Source: HyVt-337 sp964428895
GTDB lineage: Bacteria > Planctomycetota > Phycisphaerae > SM23-33
Direction of reading: 5' to 3'
DNA: 64,000 bases
Assembly: GCA_964428895.1 (NCBI GenBank)
Contig: CAYRZU010000004.1
Location: 1 to 64,000 of the forward strand
The notes beneath the pieces were generated by a model, which worked only from the letters and a program-made list of their open reading frames with translations, was not told the DNA's origin and did not search any database. The position numbers and the translations under genes were made by a program. Position 1 is the first letter of the stretch, and each line of letters opens with the position of its first letter. Shown here one piece after another: positions 9,061 through 16,833 of this stretch.

Positions 9061-9816
9061 ATGAGCCCGGACGACAAACCCAAGAAGCAAGACGCCTTCG
9101 ACGCGCTGGACGCGTTCGCATCCGGCGAGGGCCCGCCTGAACCTCAGCCTCCCGCGCCGCAAGAGCCCGCCGCACCCAAGCCGGCCACACCCCCCCCGCC
9201 GCCACCGCCGCGAAAGAAGCGCGCTGCCGCCCCAACCCCGCAACCGGCCCAACCGGCCGAGCAAGAGCCCCTGATCCCCACGGTGGACGGGCGGTCTCCC
9301 AGGCCCGAGATGCCCCCGGCGGTGCCCAAGGCCGCCAAGCCCACCCCCGCCAAGGCGGTGGGCCCTGCGGCCGCCAAGGTTTCTCCCGCCACAGCGCCCG
9401 TCAAAGCCAAGGCGGTCGCCAAGGCGCCCGGCCCGGCCAAGCCCGCGCGCCGCAAGGGGAGCATGGACCGGCGCAAGCTGGCCCGAATCAATCAGCAGAT
9501 GAATTTCCGGCAGACGCTGATTCCGATCCTGATCACGCTGGGCGTGATCATCTTCGCCCTGGGCATCATGGGGCTCATGATGCTGCCGGACAAAACCGTC
9601 GACCCGGACGATCAGAATTACGATCCCGACAATTGGGACGACCTCGACCCCGACTCGCCGCTGAATAAGCCGGTCACCAAGGTGGCCGTCTACCTGACCT
9701 TCCCGCTGGGACTGCTGCTGTGGGTGGGCGCCGGCGTGTTGATGGCCCAAGTGTTCGGGTTCAAGGCCAAGATTCGCGCCGCCGAGGCCGAGGCCCAGCA
9801 AGAGGAGGCGGCCTAG
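9061..9816 (+). CDS. Proline/alanine-rich protein with two membrane helices, unknown function
   Basis: This protein has 251 residues from the ATG at 9061. The frame is open upstream to 8959, but that part overlaps the promoter region and is not plausible. The first 150 residues are low-complexity Pro/Ala/Lys-rich sequence, including a run of prolines, and are probably disordered. A basic segment (PARRKGSMDRRKLARI) then leads into a helix starting TLIPILITLGVIIFALG. A short acidic Asp-rich loop separates it from a second helix starting VAVYLTFPLGLLLWVGAG, and the tail is Glu/Ala-rich. I do not recognise a family. pgsA follows 28 nt downstream, so the two are probably cotranscribed and a role at the membrane is possible. 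Confidence 0.8.
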   Translation: MSPDDKPKKQDAFDALDAFASGEGPPEPQPPAPQEPAAPKPATPPPPPPPRKKRAAAPTPQPAQPAEQEPLIPTVDGRSPRPEMPPAVPKAAKPTPAKAVGPAAAKVSPATAPVKAKAVAKAPGPAKPARRKGSMDRRKLARINQQMNFRQTLIPILITLGVIIFALGIMGLMMLPDKTVDPDDQNYDPDNWDDLDPDSPLNKPVTKVAVYLTFPLGLLLWVGAGVLMAQVFGFKAKIRAAEAEAQQEEAA

Positions 9817-9844
9817 CCGCACTCGGTCAGGCCATCGATCCGCC

Positions 9845-10534
9845 GTGACCCGCTCGCCGACCAGCCCGGACGCCAAATCGTGGCGGCTGTTGACGTGGCC
9901 CAACCGCATCAGCCTGTTGCGCCTCCTGCTGATCGCGCCGTTCGTCGTCCTGCTGCTCAATCAGCGGGAGTTCGATTGGGCCCGCCTGGCGGCGCTGGGC
10001 ATCTTCATTGTAATGGGCATCAGCGATTTTCTGGACGGCATGCTGGCCCGCCGACTTGATTGTCACTCTCGCCTGGGCGCTATCCTCGACCCGCTGGCTG
10101 ACAAGCTGATGATCACCTGCTCGGTAGTCCTGCTCAGCCAATACTTGCCCGACGCGCCCCAGGCGCGCTTGCCAGCCTGGCTGGTGGTGGCGGTGGTCGG
10201 CAAGGACCTCTGGGTCGTGATCGGATTCGTGGTGATTAACCTGGTCACCGACCGGTTCCGCTCACAACCGAACTGGGCCGGGAAGGTCTGTACCTTCGGG
10301 CAGGTGGTGCTGGTCTCCCTAACGCTGCTGGCGCCGGAGCTGAACCGCCTGCACGCGGGGTTGGGCGAGCGGATCGTCGTCAGCGGTAGCGCGGTGGTGG
10401 CGGGCCTGTGCATCTTGGCCGGCATCGGGTACACTCGGGCCGGCCTGCGGTTCCTGGTCACCGAAGAAAAGCCCTTGGATCATCCGCGGGGCTCCGGCGA
10501 GGCGGGTACAATGGCCTCGGAGGACGGATCCTAG
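9845..10534 (+). CDS. pgsA: CDP-alcohol phosphatidyltransferase (PgsA-like)
   Basis: This integral membrane enzyme joins a CDP-activated lipid to an alcohol, most likely glycerol-3-phosphate, to make phosphatidylglycerol-phosphate. The family motif D-G-X2-A-R-X8-G-X3-D-X3-D is intact, running from SDFLDGMLARR to GAILDPLADK. Several hydrophobic helices surround it, and the 229-residue length fits PgsA. The start is a GTG at 9845, giving an N-terminus LTWPNRISLLRLLL typical of PgsA. ribBA follows 30 nt downstream. The alcohol specificity is inferred, because other members of the family share the motif. Confidence 0.85.
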   Translation: MTRSPTSPDAKSWRLLTWPNRISLLRLLLIAPFVVLLLNQREFDWARLAALGIFIVMGISDFLDGMLARRLDCHSRLGAILDPLADKLMITCSVVLLSQYLPDAPQARLPAWLVVAVVGKDLWVVIGFVVINLVTDRFRSQPNWAGKVCTFGQVVLVSLTLLAPELNRLHAGLGERIVVSGSAVVAGLCILAGIGYTRAGLRFLVTEEKPLDHPRGSGEAGTMASEDGS

Positions 10535-10564
10535 AAGACGCGCTTTGGGGGTAGGAATTGGACC

Positions 10565-11794
10565 GTGAACACGATTGACGAAATCCTAGCCGACCTGCGG
10601 GCCGGAAAGATGATTGTTCTGGTCGACGACGAGTCGCGAGAGAACGAGGGCGACCTGGTCTGCGCCGCCGAGCACGCCACGCCCGAGGCCATCAATTTCA
10701 TGGCCAAGTTCGGACGGGGGCTGATCTGCCTGACCATGACCAACCAGCGGGCGGACGAATTGGCCCTGCCCCTGATGTCGCCCGATAACACCAGTACCTT
10801 CGGGACGGCCTTTACCGTCAAGATCGATGCCGCCACCGGCGTAACCACCGGCATCAGCGCCGCCGACCGGGCGCGAACCATCGAGATCGCTTGTCGCGAT
10901 GACGCCGCCCCGGCGGACCTGGCCCGTCCCGGCCACGTGGACTGCCTCCGGGCGCGCGACGGGGGCGTATTGTTCCGTGCCGGGCAAACCGAGGGCTCGG
11001 TGGACTTGGCGGACCTGGCGGGCCTCAAGCCCATGGGCGTGATCTGCGAGGTCATGAACGACGACGGCACCATGGCCCGGCGGGATGACCTGGAAGCGTT
11101 CTGCCAGACCCACGATCTCAAGATGTGCGCCGTTGCCGATGTGATTCGCCATCGCATGCGGTCGGAGCGCCTGATCAAGCGGGCGGTCGAAGTCGACCTG
11201 AACCTGGCAGCTGGGCCTTTCCGGCTAATCGCCTTCGAATCGTTGGTCGATCCCGATCCGCACATCGCCTTGTGCTGCGGCGGCGTGGGCGAACTCGATT
11301 CCCACGGCCAACCGATTGTCCACGACGAGCCCGTGCTGATCCGTGTTCACAGCGAATGTTTCACCGGCGACGTGCTGGAGAGCCTCCGATGCGATTGCGG
11401 CCCGCAACTGCAAGTCGCCCTACAGCGCGTGGCGGCTGAGGGCAAAGGCGCCGTCATCTACATTCGTCAGGAAGGGCGCGGCATCGGCCTGATCAATAAG
11501 CTCAAGGCCTACAAGCTGCAGGTTGAAGAAGGCATGGACACCGTCGAGGCCAACATCCACCTCGGCTTCGAGCCGGACCGGCGGGATTACGGCATCGGCA
11601 ACCAGATTCTCCGCGACCTGGGGCTGACCCAACTTCGCGTGATGACCAACAACCCTCGGAAGATTTACGGCCTGGAAGGTTTTGGGCTCAAGATCACCGA
11701 ACGCGTGCCGCTGATCATCCCCCCCCACGACGACAACCGCGATTACCTCCAGACTAAGAAGGACCGACTCGGCCACATGCTTGATGACATGTAG
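10565..11794 (+). CDS. ribBA: Bifunctional 3,4-dihydroxy-2-butanone-4-phosphate synthase / GTP cyclohydrolase II
   Basis: The protein carries out the two entry steps of riboflavin synthesis from ribulose-5-phosphate and GTP. The N-terminal RibB domain (to about residue 200) has VDDESRENEGDL, TGISAADRARTI and RPGH. The C-terminal RibA domain has RVHSECFTGDVLESL followed by the zinc ligands in RCDCG, then RQEGRGIGL and VMTNNPRK. The 409-residue length matches the fused form. The start is GTG at 10565. Both halves look active. No FMN riboswitch fits in the 30 nt before it. Riboflavin synthase is encoded separately at 62777-63412. Confidence 0.97.
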   Translation: MNTIDEILADLRAGKMIVLVDDESRENEGDLVCAAEHATPEAINFMAKFGRGLICLTMTNQRADELALPLMSPDNTSTFGTAFTVKIDAATGVTTGISAADRARTIEIACRDDAAPADLARPGHVDCLRARDGGVLFRAGQTEGSVDLADLAGLKPMGVICEVMNDDGTMARRDDLEAFCQTHDLKMCAVADVIRHRMRSERLIKRAVEVDLNLAAGPFRLIAFESLVDPDPHIALCCGGVGELDSHGQPIVHDEPVLIRVHSECFTGDVLESLRCDCGPQLQVALQRVAAEGKGAVIYIRQEGRGIGLINKLKAYKLQVEEGMDTVEANIHLGFEPDRRDYGIGNQILRDLGLTQLRVMTNNPRKIYGLEGFGLKITERVPLIIPPHDDNRDYLQTKKDRLGHMLDDM

Positions 11795-11834
11795 GCCGTT
11801 CGGTGCGTTCGATTTTCCCCTAAGGAGACCCCCC

Positions 11835-13172
11835 GTGCCCAAGATCGCATTCATGGGAGCCGGCAGTACCGTTTTCGCCAAGAGCGTCCTCGGCGACGCC
11901 ATGTGCACCCCGGCCTTGCAAGATTCACACATCGCCTTGTACGACATCGACGCCACACGTCTCCGCGAGTCGGCCCGAATGTTGCGGGTGATTAACAAGA
12001 ACATCAATAAGGGCCGCGCCAAGATCACCACACACTGCGGCGTGCGCGAACGCCGGGCCGCCCTTCGCGATTCCAGCTACGTTATCAACGCCATTCAAGT
12101 CGGCGGATACGAGCCCTCCACGGTGATCGACTTCGAGATCCCCAAGAAGTACGGCCTGCTGCAGACCATCGCCGATACGTCCGGGATCGGCGGCATCTTC
12201 CGCACCTTGCGAACCGTGCCGGTGATGATGGACTTCGCCCGCGACATGCAGGCCGTCTGCCCAGACGCCTGGATGCTCAACTACACCAACCCCCAGGGCT
12301 CGTTGGTAACGGCCCTGAGTTGGGCGACCGATCTGAAGATCGTGGGCCTGTGTCACTCCGTGCAGTGCTGCGCGGCCAGTCTGCTGAGCAACCTCGGCAT
12401 GCGCGATGACGTCAAGAAGCTGCAGTGGCAGGTGGCCGGCATCAACCATCAGAGCTGGCTGCTGGAAGTCACCGACGGCGGCGAAGACCTCTACCCCGAG
12501 GCCAAGCGACGCGCCAAGAAGCTGTTGGCCGCCGCCCGCAAGAAAGGCGCCGAGAAGAACTGGGACATGGTCCGCCTGGAACTGATGCTGCGGTTCGGCT
12601 TCTACGTTTCGGAGAGTTCCGAACACTCGGCCGAATACATGCCCTACTGGATCAAGCGCCACTACCCCGAGCTGATCGAAGAGTTCAACGTCCCCATCGA
12701 CGAATATCTGCGCCGCTGCGAGGCCCAGATCGGCTGGTGGAAGCAACAATCCAAGGAGTTGACCAAGAACCCCGACCTCAAGCACAGTCGCTCCGCCGAG
12801 TACGCCTCCTATATTATGGAGGCGATGGAGACCGACGTTCCGGCTCGTATCGGCGGCAATGTGATGAACACCGGACTGATCCCCAATCTGCCCGAAGAGG
12901 TGGCCGTCGAAGTGCCCTGCCTGGTCGATCGCAACGGCGTGCAGGGCTGCTACGTCGGCGACCTGCCCCCGCAATGTGCAGCCCTGACGCGAACCTTCGC
13001 CAACGTGCACATCTTGGCGGCCCGGGCGGCGCTAACGCGCAAGAAAGAGCACGTCTACCATGCCGCGATGATGGATCCCCACACCGCGGCCGAGCTGAGC
13101 ATCGACGACATCATCAAAATGTGTAACGAACTGTTCAGAGCTCATGGTAGGATGATGTCAAAGTTCACCTAA
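11835..13172 (+). CDS. Glycoside hydrolase family 4, alpha-galactosidase/alpha-glucosidase-like
   Basis: GH4 enzymes cleave glycosidic bonds by an NAD- and metal-dependent redox mechanism in the cytoplasm. The dinucleotide-binding loop MGAGSTVFAKSVLGD starts near residue 7. The metal-binding cysteine lies in GLCHSVQ and the histidine in GINHQSW, which are typical of the alpha-galactosidase branch. The start is GTG at 11835, preceded by an AAGGAG site with 7 nt spacing; longer upstream versions lack this. It has 445 residues, as usual. The exact sugar cannot be decided from sequence. It lies 40 nt after ribBA. Confidence 0.88.
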   Translation: MPKIAFMGAGSTVFAKSVLGDAMCTPALQDSHIALYDIDATRLRESARMLRVINKNINKGRAKITTHCGVRERRAALRDSSYVINAIQVGGYEPSTVIDFEIPKKYGLLQTIADTSGIGGIFRTLRTVPVMMDFARDMQAVCPDAWMLNYTNPQGSLVTALSWATDLKIVGLCHSVQCCAASLLSNLGMRDDVKKLQWQVAGINHQSWLLEVTDGGEDLYPEAKRRAKKLLAAARKKGAEKNWDMVRLELMLRFGFYVSESSEHSAEYMPYWIKRHYPELIEEFNVPIDEYLRRCEAQIGWWKQQSKELTKNPDLKHSRSAEYASYIMEAMETDVPARIGGNVMNTGLIPNLPEEVAVEVPCLVDRNGVQGCYVGDLPPQCAALTRTFANVHILAARAALTRKKEHVYHAAMMDPHTAAELSIDDIIKMCNELFRAHGRMMSKFT

Positions 13173-13194
13173 TTGGTACGAAAGGCCTACGGCC

Positions 13195-13926
13195 ATGACT
13201 AACGGCGAATTGGTGGTGTTGTGTTGGGTCGCTCTGTCGACCGGGGTGCTGCATACCCTGATCGGGGCCGACCACTACGTGCCGTTCATCGCCATGAGCA
13301 AGGCCCGCAACTGGTCGATGACCCGAACGCTGTCCGTCACGGCCCTGTGCGGAATCGGCCACGTGCTGTCCAGCGTGGTGCTGGGGATTGTCGGCATCGC
13401 GGCGGGCGTGGCGCTATCGAGACTGGAAGGCATCGAGGGCACGCGCGGAGCCTGGGCAGCCTGGCTGATGATCGGCTTCGGTATCGTCTACGGGTTGTGG
13501 GGCCTGAAGCGCGCCATCTCCGGCAAGACCCACACCCACGGCCATCACCATGAGAACGGCCACCACCATCACCACGAGCACAACCACATCGGCGACCACA
13601 CGCACGTCCATGACGAACATGTTCACACCGCCGTCGCCAAGAAGCCCATTACCCCGTGGGTGCTGTTCGTGATTTTCGTGTTCGGCCCGTGTGAGGTGCT
13701 GATTCCCGAGGTGATGTACCCGGCCGCCAAGGGCAGTTGGGCGGGTGTGGGGCTAGTCGCGCTAATCTTCGGAGCGGCCACCATCGGCACCATGCTGACC
13801 ACGGTCGCCCTCGGCGCGTTCGGCCTCAAGCAGGTGCGATTGGGGTTCCTGGAGCGCTACGCCCACGTGGCGGCCGGTGGAATGATCGCCGCGGGCGGCA
13901 TCGCGATTCAACTGCTGGGCATCTAG
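13195..13926 (+). CDS. Multi-pass membrane protein with His-rich loop, probable Ni/Co-type metal transporter
   Basis: This 243-residue protein has about six hydrophobic helices. The first helix region holds LHTLIGADHYVPF, resembling the H-X4/5-D-H signature of nickel/cobalt transporters and of UreH/SafE-like proteins. Residues about 114-142 form a cytoplasmic-type loop very rich in His (GHHHENGHHHHHEHNH), a common metal-binding feature in RcnA/NreB-like exporters. A second half (ITPWVLFVIFVFGPCEVLIPEVMYPA) repeats the hydrophobic layout. Direction of transport is not determinable. It follows the GH4 gene by 22 nt and ends in a 4-nt overlap with the convergent phosphorylase gene. Confidence 0.75.
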   Translation: MTNGELVVLCWVALSTGVLHTLIGADHYVPFIAMSKARNWSMTRTLSVTALCGIGHVLSSVVLGIVGIAAGVALSRLEGIEGTRGAWAAWLMIGFGIVYGLWGLKRAISGKTHTHGHHHENGHHHHHEHNHIGDHTHVHDEHVHTAVAKKPITPWVLFVIFVFGPCEVLIPEVMYPAAKGSWAGVGLVALIFGAATIGTMLTTVALGAFGLKQVRLGFLERYAHVAAGGMIAAGGIAIQLLGI

Positions 13927-14822
13927 ACCCCGGCGTGATTTGAATCGCTCCCGTTGCCGAACCAGTCTCGCCAATTGGTGGATAGGTCGTAGGCTTTGAC
14001 CTGGCTGGCCATCTGCTCGCCGCAGTCGCAGCGCCCCTCGCCGGCATCCAACACTTCGGCCAGGCGCGAAACAATCGTGGCCATCGACCCCAGTCCGTGG
14101 GCGAGGCGCTCGGCTTCGGTCCGTTCGGTCAGCGCCCCGAACAGCCCACCCGACGCGAACGGCCGATGGCGGCTGCCCGTTTCGGCGTAATTGACCACGT
14201 ACAGCACTGCTGCGTAGCACAACTGCAATTCCTTGGCCAGGAACACTTCCGGCACGAAGGTATGCGTCACGAAGTCCACGCCGATATGGGCCAACATGCG
14301 CACCTCGGCGGGCGTTTCCATGCGAGGGCCTTCGGAGACAGCCGCGGCGCCGCCATCGTGGTAGCCCAGTTGCAGTTCGTGCAGCACGGTGGCGGTCGCC
14401 TTCCGCAGCGACGGGCAGAACACCGGAAACTGTCGCAGGAAGCCCAGGGGGGAATCCTCAAAGAACGTCTTGTCGCGCAGGTAGGTCTGATCGACCACGT
14501 CGTTGAGCAGGATCAGATCGCCGACGGCCACATCGTGGGTAATCGCCCCGCCAGGACCCCACGCTAAGATGCCCTCCACGCCCATGTCTTTCAGCGCGTA
14601 CAGATTGGCGCGGCTGTTGACAAGCTTGGGCACCTTCTTTTGCAGTCCCGTGCCGTGGCGCGGAACGAGGTAGTACGGATGCGGCTGACCGTTAACCAGG
14701 AACATTTGGCCGCTATCGCCGAAGGGGGTCTTGCGCGGCGCGATGGGGTGGCCGTCAAGCCGCTTGGGATCCCACTGCCGATAGATTTCTTCCCCCGCAA
14801 TGCAGGCGAACCTCACGTCCAT
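13923..14822 (-). CDS. MTAP/PNP-family nucleoside phosphorylase
   Basis: The enzyme belongs to the 5'-methylthioadenosine/purine nucleoside phosphorylase family and would use phosphate to split a purine nucleoside in salvage. Visible family elements are the phosphate-site stretch YYLVPRHGTG, WGPGGAITHDVAVGDLILLNDVVDQT, and SEGPRMETPAEVRML. The 299-residue length fits, with a C-terminal tail of about 30 residues carrying a CDCGEQM motif. The start is the ATG at 14822, behind AAGGAG with 8 nt spacing. The substrate (methylthioadenosine or a purine nucleoside) is not certain. Confidence 0.88.
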   Translation of the reverse strand: MDVRFACIAGEEIYRQWDPKRLDGHPIAPRKTPFGDSGQMFLVNGQPHPYYLVPRHGTGLQKKVPKLVNSRANLYALKDMGVEGILAWGPGGAITHDVAVGDLILLNDVVDQTYLRDKTFFEDSPLGFLRQFPVFCPSLRKATATVLHELQLGYHDGGAAAVSEGPRMETPAEVRMLAHIGVDFVTHTFVPEVFLAKELQLCYAAVLYVVNYAETGSRHRPFASGGLFGALTERTEAERLAHGLGSMATIVSRLAEVLDAGEGRCDCGEQMASQVKAYDLSTNWRDWFGNGSDSNHAGV

Positions 14823-14945
14823 GCTTCAGGCTCCTTGCGGCAATCTGCCAAGCGGCGCGACGAAGGGAAACGACTCACGCCGCGCAGACGATTATGGCGC
14901 TGGCGGAGGAGGAAATCAAGACGTGGTGAAAAACCCCGCTGGCGT

Positions 14946-15329
14946 CTACGCGAAACCGTACCGCTTCTGACCGGTTTCGACGTCCGTCACGTAGAACTGG
15001 CCCGGCAGGAGGCGGACCTTATTGACCGGAGCCGAGCAGCGGGCCTGCAGGTGACGCTTGAGCCCGCCCGCCAAGAGCATTTGCAGGTGGAACCGATGGC
15101 TGGACGAATCGACCAACACCGTCAGCACGCCGCGGTGGTAGCTTTCCAGGGCGGTGTGGTCGTGCAGGTCGGCGGGAATCACTTCGTCCCAGGCGTCGGA
15201 GATATCCCCCAGTTGCTTGTGACGCTTGGCCAGCCGGCCCCGAAGCGCCGCCATGGGCCCAGCTAAAGGCGCGGTTCGGTCTGACCGTTGCCGCTGTTGC
15301 CAGATTGTTCGCAATTGGGTGTCGTCCAT
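14946..15329 (-). CDS. DUF721/DciA-like protein
   Basis: This is a small basic protein of 127 residues from the ATG at 15329; a TTG at 15356 would add nine residues but has its ribosome-binding site too close. The central stretch WDEVIPADLHDHT...GVLTVLVDSSSHRFHLQMLL is characteristic of DUF721 proteins. Members called DciA help load the replicative helicase in bacteria that lack DnaC. Its place 200 nt downstream of dnaN on the same strand supports a replication role, but the assignment to DciA is an inference. The C-terminus reads as a short beta-rich tail. Confidence 0.75.
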   Translation of the reverse strand: MDDTQLRTIWQQRQRSDRTAPLAGPMAALRGRLAKRHKQLGDISDAWDEVIPADLHDHTALESYHRGVLTVLVDSSSHRFHLQMLLAGGLKRHLQARCSAPVNKVRLLPGQFYVTDVETGQKRYGFA

Positions 15330-15475
15330 GACGAGCCTGTCGTCTGCCAACTCCAAACCGCCGATTCAGCCCAAATGGTCGGCGGTAACGACCCTCCCTC
15401 TATATGAATTCGCATCGGCCAGATCAAATGAATTTGATAACTCCATCTGACTCACGGCGCCACCCAACGCAAAGG

Positions 15476-15510
15476 GCGCAAAGAAAGCGCCGCCCGCTGG
15501 GGCGGCGCTT
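15476..15510 (-). terminator. Intrinsic terminator downstream of dnaN
   Basis: Minus-strand hairpin with a perfect 11-bp GC-rich stem (15485-15495 pairing with 15500-15510) and a 4-nt loop, followed by TCTTTG. It lies 22 nt after the dnaN stop, so the DUF721 gene downstream probably depends on read-through or its own promoter. Confidence 0.85.
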
Positions 15511-15531
15511 GGATAAACCTGCGTCTATGCC

Positions 15532-16632
15532 TTAGCCCAAATCAACCGGCATGAGCACGTACAGGAAGTCGCTGCCGGCCTTGAGGACGGCCGGTTTGTT
15601 GCCCGCCGACAGCTCCAGCGAGATCTCGTCCGTACCGACCACCCGCAGCGCTTCCAGCAGGAACGAGGGGTTGAAGGCGATCTCCAGCGCCGAACCGTCG
15701 AACTTGATGGGGCAGGCGACCTCGGCCTCGCCGGCTTCGGGGGCCCGGCTGGTCAGCGTGATCTGCTTGGCCTCGAACGCCAGTCGCACGCCGCGCGATT
15801 CCTCGTTGGTCAATAGCGCCGCCTGACGGACGCGGTGCTCGAACTGGCCGGTGTTGATGGTGGCCTTGGAGGGACAATCCTTGGGGATCACGTCGCTGTA
15901 CTTGGGGAAGTTGCCCTGAACCAGCGTACTCATCAGCGTGGCGCGGCTGGTCCTCAGCAGGATCTGCGTTTCGTCGATCTTGACTTCCAGCACCTCGTCG
16001 CCGTCGCCGGCCACCCGCTGGATCAGGCCCATCAGCTTGCCCGGCACGATGGCGGTGCGCTCTTTGGCGGCGGCCTTGGCGAGCGAGCCCTTGGCCAGCG
16101 CCAGCCGATGGCCGTCGGTGGCTACGAGCTGAAGCTTCTTGCCCGTCGCCTCCCACAGCACACCGGAGATGGCGTAGTGGCTGTGGGCTTTGGCGGTGGC
16201 GAACAGAGTCTTGCCGATCATCTCAGCCAGTACCGGCGCGGGGACCTGGAAGTCGGGCTTGTCGCCGAATTCGGCAACGGCCGGGTATTCGCCGGGGTCG
16301 TAGCCGAGCACCTTGAAGCGACTGCCGGCGCCGCGGATGACGGCCGCCTCCTTGTCGGTCTCGATGGTGAGCGACTCTTCGTCCGCCGACTCGCGGACGA
16401 TGCCGCTGAGCCGGTCGGCCGGGATCAGCGCCTCGCCCTCTTCTTCGATCTGCACGGCTGCGATCTGATACCGCGCCCCGGCCTCGAGGTCGGTCGCGAG
16501 CATCGTCAGCACGTCGTCTTTGGCGATCAATTTGACGCACTGCAGCACAGGCTTGGGCGTGCGGGTGGCCACAATGCTACCGGCCAACGCCAACGCCTCC
16601 TGCAATGCGGCCGTCTGTGCGATGACTTTCAT
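15532..16632 (-). CDS. dnaN: DNA polymerase III beta subunit (sliding clamp)
   Basis: The beta clamp encircles DNA and tethers polymerase III. The 366-residue protein starts at the ATG at 16632 (MKVIAQTAALQEAL), behind GAAGGG; the upstream in-frame extension is not clamp-like. Conserved clamp stretches include LLVNEESRGVR-like LLTNEESRGVRLAFE, ATDGHRLAL, IVPGKLMGLIQRV and the C-terminal YVLMPVDLG. Three clamp domains fit the length. dnaA and recF are not adjacent, which differs from the usual dnaA-dnaN-recF order. Confidence 0.97.
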   Translation of the reverse strand: MKVIAQTAALQEALALAGSIVATRTPKPVLQCVKLIAKDDVLTMLATDLEAGARYQIAAVQIEEEGEALIPADRLSGIVRESADEESLTIETDKEAAVIRGAGSRFKVLGYDPGEYPAVAEFGDKPDFQVPAPVLAEMIGKTLFATAKAHSHYAISGVLWEATGKKLQLVATDGHRLALAKGSLAKAAAKERTAIVPGKLMGLIQRVAGDGDEVLEVKIDETQILLRTSRATLMSTLVQGNFPKYSDVIPKDCPSKATINTGQFEHRVRQAALLTNEESRGVRLAFEAKQITLTSRAPEAGEAEVACPIKFDGSALEIAFNPSFLLEALRVVGTDEISLELSAGNKPAVLKAGSDFLYVLMPVDLG

Positions 16633-16643
16633 CTCACGGGCCC

Positions 16644-16657
16644 TTCTGCTAGCAGAA
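16644..16657. promoter_or_regulatory. Perfect 14-bp palindrome in the dnaN leader
   Basis: TTCTGCTAGCAGAA lies 12 nt upstream of the dnaN ATG, between the predicted promoter and the start codon. It also covers part of the likely ribosome-binding region. It could be a repressor site or a small hairpin; no binding protein is known to me. Confidence 0.4.
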
Positions 16658-16696
16658 ACCTCAATATCTTGCGCTTTTGCGCGAGAACTTGCCCAA

Positions 16697-16725
16697 CTTA
16701 TACGGCTCGCCCCAAAACGATGCAA
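16697..16725 (-). promoter_or_regulatory. Predicted dnaN promoter
   Basis: On the minus strand TTGCAT (16720-16725) is followed after 17 nt by TATAAG (16697-16702). The -10 box matches at five of six positions and the -35 at the first three. The expected leader is about 58 nt. Confidence 0.5.
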
Positions 16726-16833
16726 GTTGCAAAACCCCCTCGCCCCGTCGCGAGCGCACAGATATCATGGCCGACCCCAAGTCGGCCACGACGGCCGGCC
16801 CGAAAGCGCGTGTTTACACGGAGCGACCGAACA

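Noticed and set aside
15835..16833. Long open frame continuous with the GH95 gene, starting at 15835
   Set aside because: It runs antisense to dnaN and has no family features; the GH95 start at 16834 gives the normal length.
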